Source of the DNA: Synechococcus sp. SynAce01
GTDB taxonomy: Bacteria > Cyanobacteriota > Cyanobacteriia > PCC-6307 > Cyanobiaceae
Length of the DNA: 64,000 nucleotides
Direction: 5' to 3'
Assembly: GCF_001885215.1 (NCBI RefSeq)
Contig: NZ_CP018091.1
Coordinates: forward strand, 1,054,001-1,118,000
A program made the position numbers and the translations under genes. The number at the start of each line of letters is the position of its first letter. Within the stretch, counting starts at the first letter, position 1. The notes below the pieces were generated by a model. It did not search any database. It saw only the letters and a list, made by a program, of their open reading frames with translations, and was not told where the DNA came from. This document shows positions 59,607 to 64,000 of the stretch, in pieces.

Positions 59607-61109
59607 TCAGGAACTACCGAGGGTGGAGGTCATCTTCTCGATGGCATCCCCCACCGTGAAGCTGGCCGCCTTCTGGCGAGGCGGAAACTCCTTGAGGCTT
59701 TCCAGTGCCTTGGCCACCCGCGCCTGGGCAGGAATCAACAGGAAGACGTGGTCCAGCATCCAATCCCAGTAGGTGTTGGAGGTGATGTCGGCCCGCTCGT
59801 AGGGATCGGTGAGCAGGTTAAAGATCTTGGGGATGCGCAGAACGGTGAACGGTTCAGCCCAGATCTGCAGCGTTCCGGTGCAGCGCTGCTCCATGAACAC
59901 GAACTTCCAGTTGTCATAACGCAGGGCGGTGAGATCGCCATCATCAGAGAAGTAGAAGTAATCCACCCGGGGGCTGGTGTCGGTCTTGCCGGTCCAGTAG
60001 TCGAGCATGTTGTAGCCATCGAGATGCACCTTGAAGGTCTTGCTGCCCACCGTGTGACCCTCCAGGCACTTCTGCTTGATGTCCGGTTCCCCGGCGGCGG
60101 CCAACAGCGTGGGCAGCCAGTCGAGATGGCTGACGATGCCGGTGAGCAGGCTGCCGGGCTCGATGTGCCCCGGCCAGCGCACCATCGCGGGTACCCGGTA
60201 GGCCCCTTCCCAGTTGGAGTTCTTCTCGTTGCGGAAGGGGGTCATGCCGGCATCGGGCCAGCTGTTCATGTGCGGCCCGTTGTCGGTGCTGTACATCACG
60301 ATCGTGTCGTCGGTGATGCCCAGCTCATCCACCAGATCCAGCATCTCACCGATGCAGTTGTCGTGATAGATCATCACGTCGTGGTATTCCGATTGCCAAC
60401 GCCCTGACTGGCCAACGTCCTGGGGACGGGCATGGGTGCGGAAGTGCATGTGGGTGGTGTTGAACCACACGAAGAACGGTTCGCCAGAGGCCACCGCCTC
60501 CTTGATGAAGCGCTTGGCCTCCTTCATGAACTCCTCGTCGGCCGTCTCCATTCGCTTCTTGGTGAGCGGGCCGGTATTTTCGATGCGCTGGGTGCCGTCG
60601 CCGTTGGCCCAGCAATGCAACACACCCCGGGGACCGAAATTCTTTTTAAAGTTCGGATAATCGGCTTCGGGGGGATAGTCCCGCAGCTCCGGTTCCTCCT
60701 CGGCATTGAGGTGATACAGGTTGCCGAAGAACTCATCGAAGCCGTGCATCGTCGGCAGATGCTCGTCGCGGTCGCCGAAGTGGTTCTTGCCGAACTGGCC
60801 GGTGCGGTAACCCAGGGGCTGAAGCAGTTCGGCGATGGTGGGATCCTCCGCCTGGTAGCCGGCCTCGGCGCCGGGCAGACCCACCTTGCTGAGGCCGGTG
60901 CGGATCACGCTCTGGCCGGAGATAAAAGCAGCCCGACCGGCGGTGCAGCTCTGCTCGGCGTAGTAGTGGATGAACTTGGCGCCTTCCTTGGCCACCCGAT
61001 CGATGTTTGGGGTCTGGTACCCCATCAGGCCATCGCTGTAGCAGCTGAGGTTGCTCTGGCCGATGTCATCGCCCCAGAGAATCAGAACGTTGGGTTGACC
61101 GTTGGGCAT
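59607..61109 (-). CDS. Arylsulfatase (Cys-type)
   Basis: 500 residues from ATG 61109, chosen because NVLILWGDDIGQSNLSCYSD follows, as in other sulfatases. Active-site motif EQSCTAGRAAFISGQS has Cys-x-Ala-x-Arg, the formylglycine site. YSTDNGPHMNSWPDAGMTPF carries metal ligands. No clear signal peptide from this start; an upstream ATG at 61208 gives no good signal either. Substrate unknown. Confidence 0.93.
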   Translation of the reverse strand: MPNGQPNVLILWGDDIGQSNLSCYSDGLMGYQTPNIDRVAKEGAKFIHYYAEQSCTAGRAAFISGQSVIRTGLSKVGLPGAEAGYQAEDPTIAELLQPLGYRTGQFGKNHFGDRDEHLPTMHGFDEFFGNLYHLNAEEEPELRDYPPEADYPNFKKNFGPRGVLHCWANGDGTQRIENTGPLTKKRMETADEEFMKEAKRFIKEAVASGEPFFVWFNTTHMHFRTHARPQDVGQSGRWQSEYHDVMIYHDNCIGEMLDLVDELGITDDTIVMYSTDNGPHMNSWPDAGMTPFRNEKNSNWEGAYRVPAMVRWPGHIEPGSLLTGIVSHLDWLPTLLAAAGEPDIKQKCLEGHTVGSKTFKVHLDGYNMLDYWTGKTDTSPRVDYFYFSDDGDLTALRYDNWKFVFMEQRCTGTLQIWAEPFTVLRIPKIFNLLTDPYERADITSNTYWDWMLDHVFLLIPAQARVAKALESLKEFPPRQKAASFTVGDAIEKMTSTLGSS

Positions 61110-61207
61110 GGGTGGCACAAAGAGGCGCAGGAAAGGGCGGGCGATGCCACGCCGAACCATTTTGTTGGCCGTGGCAGGCTTGTTCCACTCAAAAAGTGCA
61201 AGCGGCA
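61110..61207. promoter_or_regulatory. Divergent promoter region, sulfatase / AraC regulator
   Basis: A 98-base gap between two divergent starts. Likely site of AraC-type binding, but I find no clear direct repeats. Confidence 0.45.
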
Positions 61208-62140
61208 ATGCGGGATTGCCAGACCTTCAGCAGCGTTGAAGAACTGGCGGACCTGCTCCAGGCGACCGGGCTGGATCTCCAGCTCTGCCAGCTCTCCGGC
61301 GGGCGCCTGCAAGGGCGGATGGCCCTGAAGGAGCTGGGGGGGCTGAGGCTGCTGCGACTTCAGGTCAACCGCCGGCTTCTCTTTGCTGGTTCCAAGCCGG
61401 CCCATCGCCAGTTGGTGGCCCTCGATCTGGCCATGGGCCCGCGGCAGGCCCCGCTGCGGGCCCATGGGGTGGCGATGCTCCCGGACACACTCTTTGGCCT
61501 CGACGCCCGCTCGGAGGTGCACCTCTCCACACCGGAGCTGCTCGATCTGGGTGTGGTGATGCTTGAGCGCAGCGTCCTGCAGCAGAGCAGCAACGAATTC
61601 GGCGGCCCCGACCTCACGGCGCCCCGCCTGAGCGCCAACTGGCTGGAGGTGGGTCCCGAACGCCATAGAAGCCTGCGCCAGTTATTGCTGACGCTGTTGT
61701 CCGCCCCCACCGCGCCCGCCGGCGCGATCCAGGGCGACCTGGTGCCGCTGCTGCTCGAAGCGATGGTGCATGGCTCCGGCTGCAGGGCCGACCTCTGCCC
61801 GCCTCCGGCTCGGATCGATCTGGTCAAACAGGTGCAGCAATGGGTGGAGGACCATCCCGGCGAACCAATCAGCCTGGAGACGCTCTGCCGCCAGGCTCAC
61901 GTCGGCCGCCGCAGCCTGCTCCAGGGCTTCCGGGAACACCTCGGCATGGGCCCGATGGCCTACATCAAGTTGAAGCGCCTGCATGGCATCCGCCGCGAAC
62001 TGCTCCGGGCCCAGCCTGAATCGGTAACGGTGGCAGGGCTCGCCGCCCGCTGGGGATTTCTCAACCCGGGGCACTTCGCCCGGGATTACCAGCGGTTGTT
62101 TGGCGTTCTCCCCAGCCAGACCCTGAACGGCCGCGGCTAG
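61208..62140 (+). CDS. AraC-family transcription regulator
   Basis: 310 residues from ATG 61208. The C-terminal AraC domain: SLETLCRQAHVGRRSLLQGF, LKRLHGIRRELLRA and WGFLNPGHFARDYQRLFGVL with PSQTL. The N-terminal part (about 1-200) is an effector-binding domain of the EutR-like type. Likely controls the divergent sulfatase operon, by inference. Confidence 0.9.
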   Translation: MRDCQTFSSVEELADLLQATGLDLQLCQLSGGRLQGRMALKELGGLRLLRLQVNRRLLFAGSKPAHRQLVALDLAMGPRQAPLRAHGVAMLPDTLFGLDARSEVHLSTPELLDLGVVMLERSVLQQSSNEFGGPDLTAPRLSANWLEVGPERHRSLRQLLLTLLSAPTAPAGAIQGDLVPLLLEAMVHGSGCRADLCPPPARIDLVKQVQQWVEDHPGEPISLETLCRQAHVGRRSLLQGFREHLGMGPMAYIKLKRLHGIRRELLRAQPESVTVAGLAARWGFLNPGHFARDYQRLFGVLPSQTLNGRG

Positions 62141-63220
62141 CTAAGGGCAGGGCTGGGCGGTCGCCGTGCTATCCGGATCCGGGAACACCCGCGCCCAGTC
62201 GTTGCGCATGCTCACCACGGTCCAGCCGCGCTCCTGGGCCTGATCGAGCGCCAGGTCGAGCTTGCCGACCGGGGAGCGGCGGTCGTAGGCCACCTCCCGC
62301 TCGGCGTCGTCATGGCGGATGAGCATCCCCAGGCGGCTGCCGGGCAGGGAGGTCGTCCACTCCAGCATCTGCCGATCGCCATCGGAGTTGCCGAAGGCCG
62401 CAATCGGCGGCCGGCCGATCAGCCGCTCGATCGACAAGGGCTTGATCGCCTCATCATTGAGCACCTCCAGTTCGGGCTGCCGCAGAATCATCGGCTTGCC
62501 ATCACGGACGACGTAGGTGGTGCGGACGCTGGAGCCGATCACCTGCTCCGGTGGAATGCCGTAGAGCTCCTGGCTGATCGCCCGCAGGAACGCTCCACCA
62601 CCGCCGGAAACGATGTAGGTGCGGAAGCCGTTGACGCGGAGCAGCTCGAGCAACTCCAGCATCGGCACGTAGGTGAGGGAGGTGTAGGGCCGCTGAAGGC
62701 CGGGATGGCAGGCGGTGTTGAACCACTCGCGGGCCAGGGCTTCGAAGGCCTGGGGGGTCATGCCCGCGTGGGTGATCCCCACGAGCTCCATCAGCCCCTT
62801 CGTCCCCATCGCCAGCGCCGCCTCGCCGTTGCCGGCGGCGGCAGCGGCAACCACGGGATTGGCGGCGAGTTCCGGCCGCTCCTGCAGCAGGCGGCGGGCA
62901 CGGTCGATGGCAAAGGCCAGCTGGGCGTACATCGGCTGCTCCGACCAGAGCGTGCCGTCGTTGTCGAACACGGCGATTCGCTCGGCCGGAGGCACGTACC
63001 CCTCGCCCCCCTCCGTGGTGACGGTGCGAATGAAGCTGAGCAAACGTTGCCGGGCGGGCCCCTCGCGCCAGGAGGGCAGCAGCGGCTGCTCGATCACCGC
63101 CCCTGCCAGCGGCGCCGACTCCAGGGCGGCTCCCGTGGCGGCACGCACGGGCAAACCCTGGCCCAGCACTGACGAAGCCAGCAGGGCGGCAGCCAACAGG
63201 GGGAGCGATCCGTGGGCCAT
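62141..63220 (-). CDS. Secreted HAD-family phosphatase
   Basis: 359 residues. N-terminal signal peptide: PLLAAALLASSVLGQGLPVRA. HAD motif I AVFDNDGTLWS, motif II YIVSGGGGAF, motif III/IV region AAFGNSDGDRQML. Possibly phosphoserine-phosphatase-like; substrate unknown. Its start overlaps rdgB by one base. Confidence 0.88.
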   Translation of the reverse strand: MAHGSLPLLAAALLASSVLGQGLPVRAATGAALESAPLAGAVIEQPLLPSWREGPARQRLLSFIRTVTTEGGEGYVPPAERIAVFDNDGTLWSEQPMYAQLAFAIDRARRLLQERPELAANPVVAAAAAGNGEAALAMGTKGLMELVGITHAGMTPQAFEALAREWFNTACHPGLQRPYTSLTYVPMLELLELLRVNGFRTYIVSGGGGAFLRAISQELYGIPPEQVIGSSVRTTYVVRDGKPMILRQPELEVLNDEAIKPLSIERLIGRPPIAAFGNSDGDRQMLEWTTSLPGSRLGMLIRHDDAEREVAYDRRSPVGKLDLALDQAQERGWTVVSMRNDWARVFPDPDSTATAQPCP

Positions 63221-63843
63221 CAGGGTGGGCTGAGAGGGAACAACATCGCCATTCTGGGGAGCAGCGCCTCAAAGGCCCGGCCGCGATGGCCCAGCCGCCG
63301 CTTCTGATCCGGCTGCATCTCGGCGAAGGTCAGGCCCACGTCCGGAACCAGGAACAGTGGGTCGTAGCCGAAACCACCGGCGCCGCGGGGTTGCTCCAGG
63401 ATCAGTCCCTCACAGATTCCCTCCACCTCCAGCAGCGTGCGGCCACTGGGGTCGGCCACCGCCAGCACGGCGGTGAAACGGGCCCGCCTGTCGCTGCAGC
63501 CGGCCAGCTCCCGCAGCAGCCGGGCGATCCGCTCGGCGTCGGTGCTGGCGTAACGGGCGGAGTGGAGGCCAGGGGCGCCGCCGAGGGCATCGACGCTCAG
63601 GCCGGAGTCGTCGGCGAGGGCCCACTGGCCGGTGAGCCGCGCCACCGCTTCGGCCTTGAGGCGGGCGTTGGCGGCGAAGCTGTCGCCGGTTTCCTCCACC
63701 TCCAGGCCCGGGGGCTGGGGGCGCACGTCGAGGTTCAGGCCCGAGCCCGCCGCGCCCAGCAGGGCCGTGAACTCGCGCAGCTTGCCGGGGTTGCCGCTGG
63801 CGATCACCAGCGGCATGGGCGTGGGTTGGATCCGTTCAGTCAT
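63220..63843 (-). CDS. rdgB: Non-canonical purine NTP pyrophosphatase
   Basis: 207 residues from ATG 63843, with an alternative start at 63816 (MPLVIASGNPGK). Motifs: IASGNPGKLREFTALL, GDSFAANARLKAEAVARLTG, ALADDSGLSVDALGGAPGL, GGFGYDPLFLVPD and HRGRAFEALL. Hydrolyses dITP/XTP, cleaning the nucleotide pool. Confidence 0.95.
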   Translation of the reverse strand: MTERIQPTPMPLVIASGNPGKLREFTALLGAAGSGLNLDVRPQPPGLEVEETGDSFAANARLKAEAVARLTGQWALADDSGLSVDALGGAPGLHSARYASTDAERIARLLRELAGCSDRRARFTAVLAVADPSGRTLLEVEGICEGLILEQPRGAGGFGYDPLFLVPDVGLTFAEMQPDQKRRLGHRGRAFEALLPRMAMLFPLSPP

Positions 63844-63847
63844 CGCG

Positions 63848-64000
63848 CTACGACCCCGCTCCTACCGCCTCGGCGAACTGCTGCGCCCAGGCCAGCACCG
63901 CGGCCACCCGCTCCTGGCTTGGGGCCTCGCAATACAGCCGCAGCAGCGGTTCGGTGCCCGAGAAGCGCAGCATCAGCCAGTGGCTCGGGCCCAGCCGCAG
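63848..64000 (-). CDS. Phosphohexomutase C-terminal end, partial
   Basis: 50 codons from the window end to a TAG at 63848. [35 protein letters not shown] is the C-terminal domain of phosphoglucomutase/phosphomannomutase proteins with the phosphate-binding RFSGTEP. The start lies outside. Confidence 0.85.
   Translation of the reverse strand: MRLGPSHWLMLRFSGTEPLLRLYCEAPSQERVAAVLAWAQQFAEAVGAGS

Noticed and set aside
1-64000. CRISPR array
   Set aside because: No regular direct repeats with unique spacers were found, and no cas gene was recognised.
1-64000. tRNA and rRNA genes
   Set aside because: No cloverleaf or rRNA motif was found by reading; short tRNAs could be missed.
1-64000. Depletion of CCGCGG sites because of the R-M system
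   Set aside because: Many CCGCGG sites are visible in the core regions, so the idea is not supported.

Overview
The window looks like chromosome from a GC-rich picocyanobacterium of the Synechococcus/Cyanobium type. The evidence is an orange carotenoid protein, a carotenoid cleavage oxygenase, DUF3598, DUF547 and DUF1499 proteins, a Nif11-like small protein, a SulP transporter, a CmpX-like channel and a class I photolyase, in mostly very GC-rich coding DNA. This placement is an inference from gene content; no rRNA, tRNA or CRISPR array was recognised.

Layout. 0-10.1 kb is core-like: ocp, a YccF protein, a PPC-glutaredoxin fusion, an epimerase-like protein, DUF3598, a large MscS channel, a D-2-hydroxyacid dehydrogenase and selO. 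10.1-16.9 kb (array A) is a chain of toxin-antitoxin (TA) modules: VapBC, antitoxin-Doc copy 1, DUF433/DUF5615, MNT-HEPN, a lone MNT, antitoxin-Doc copy 2 and HicBA. Adjacent modules are mostly separated by repeated fragments of the 3' end of a DUF3427 helicase gene, whose long but broken copy closes the array at 14.6-16.9 kb. 16.9-20.6 kb is AT-richer: two hypothetical genes and an Eco29kI-type restriction-modification operon with a Vsr endonuclease. 20.7-30.4 kb (array B) holds a DUF3883 protein, BrnTA, TacAT-like, MNT-HEPN, HicBA, HigBA, antitoxin-ParE, VapBC and a Phd remnant, here mostly separated by fragments of a second gene, an HNH-HIT fusion gene. 30.4-36.5 kb carries a GH57 protein flanked by VapC remnants, an IS1595-family element inserted cleanly into a vapB gene, and small hypothetical genes. 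36.7-64 kb is mostly core-like: ogt-folK-nudix-phr, a DegT aminotransferase, fabI, a beta-carbonic anhydrase, hisB, a carotenoid oxygenase, DUF389 and SulP membrane proteins, CmpX, a glycosyltransferase, an acyltransferase, a BASS transporter, an FGE-sulfatase-AraC locus, an HAD phosphatase, rdgB and the end of a phosphohexomutase gene.

The most unusual feature is the pair of TA arrays. In both, a TA operon usually ends almost directly at the ragged end of a resident-gene fragment, while the next operon begins near a more constant fragment boundary (the DUF3427 stop codon in A, the HNH-HIT 5' end in B). The fragments I could read all lie on the minus strand. Many toxins are broken by small indels or deletions, while several modules (DUF433/DUF5615, TacAT-like, MNT-HEPN, HigBA, ParE, VapBC) look intact. 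I infer step-by-step accretion or unit duplication at two resident genes, followed by decay; the mechanism is unknown. Frameshift calls rest on hand translation and comparison between copies or with remembered family sequences.
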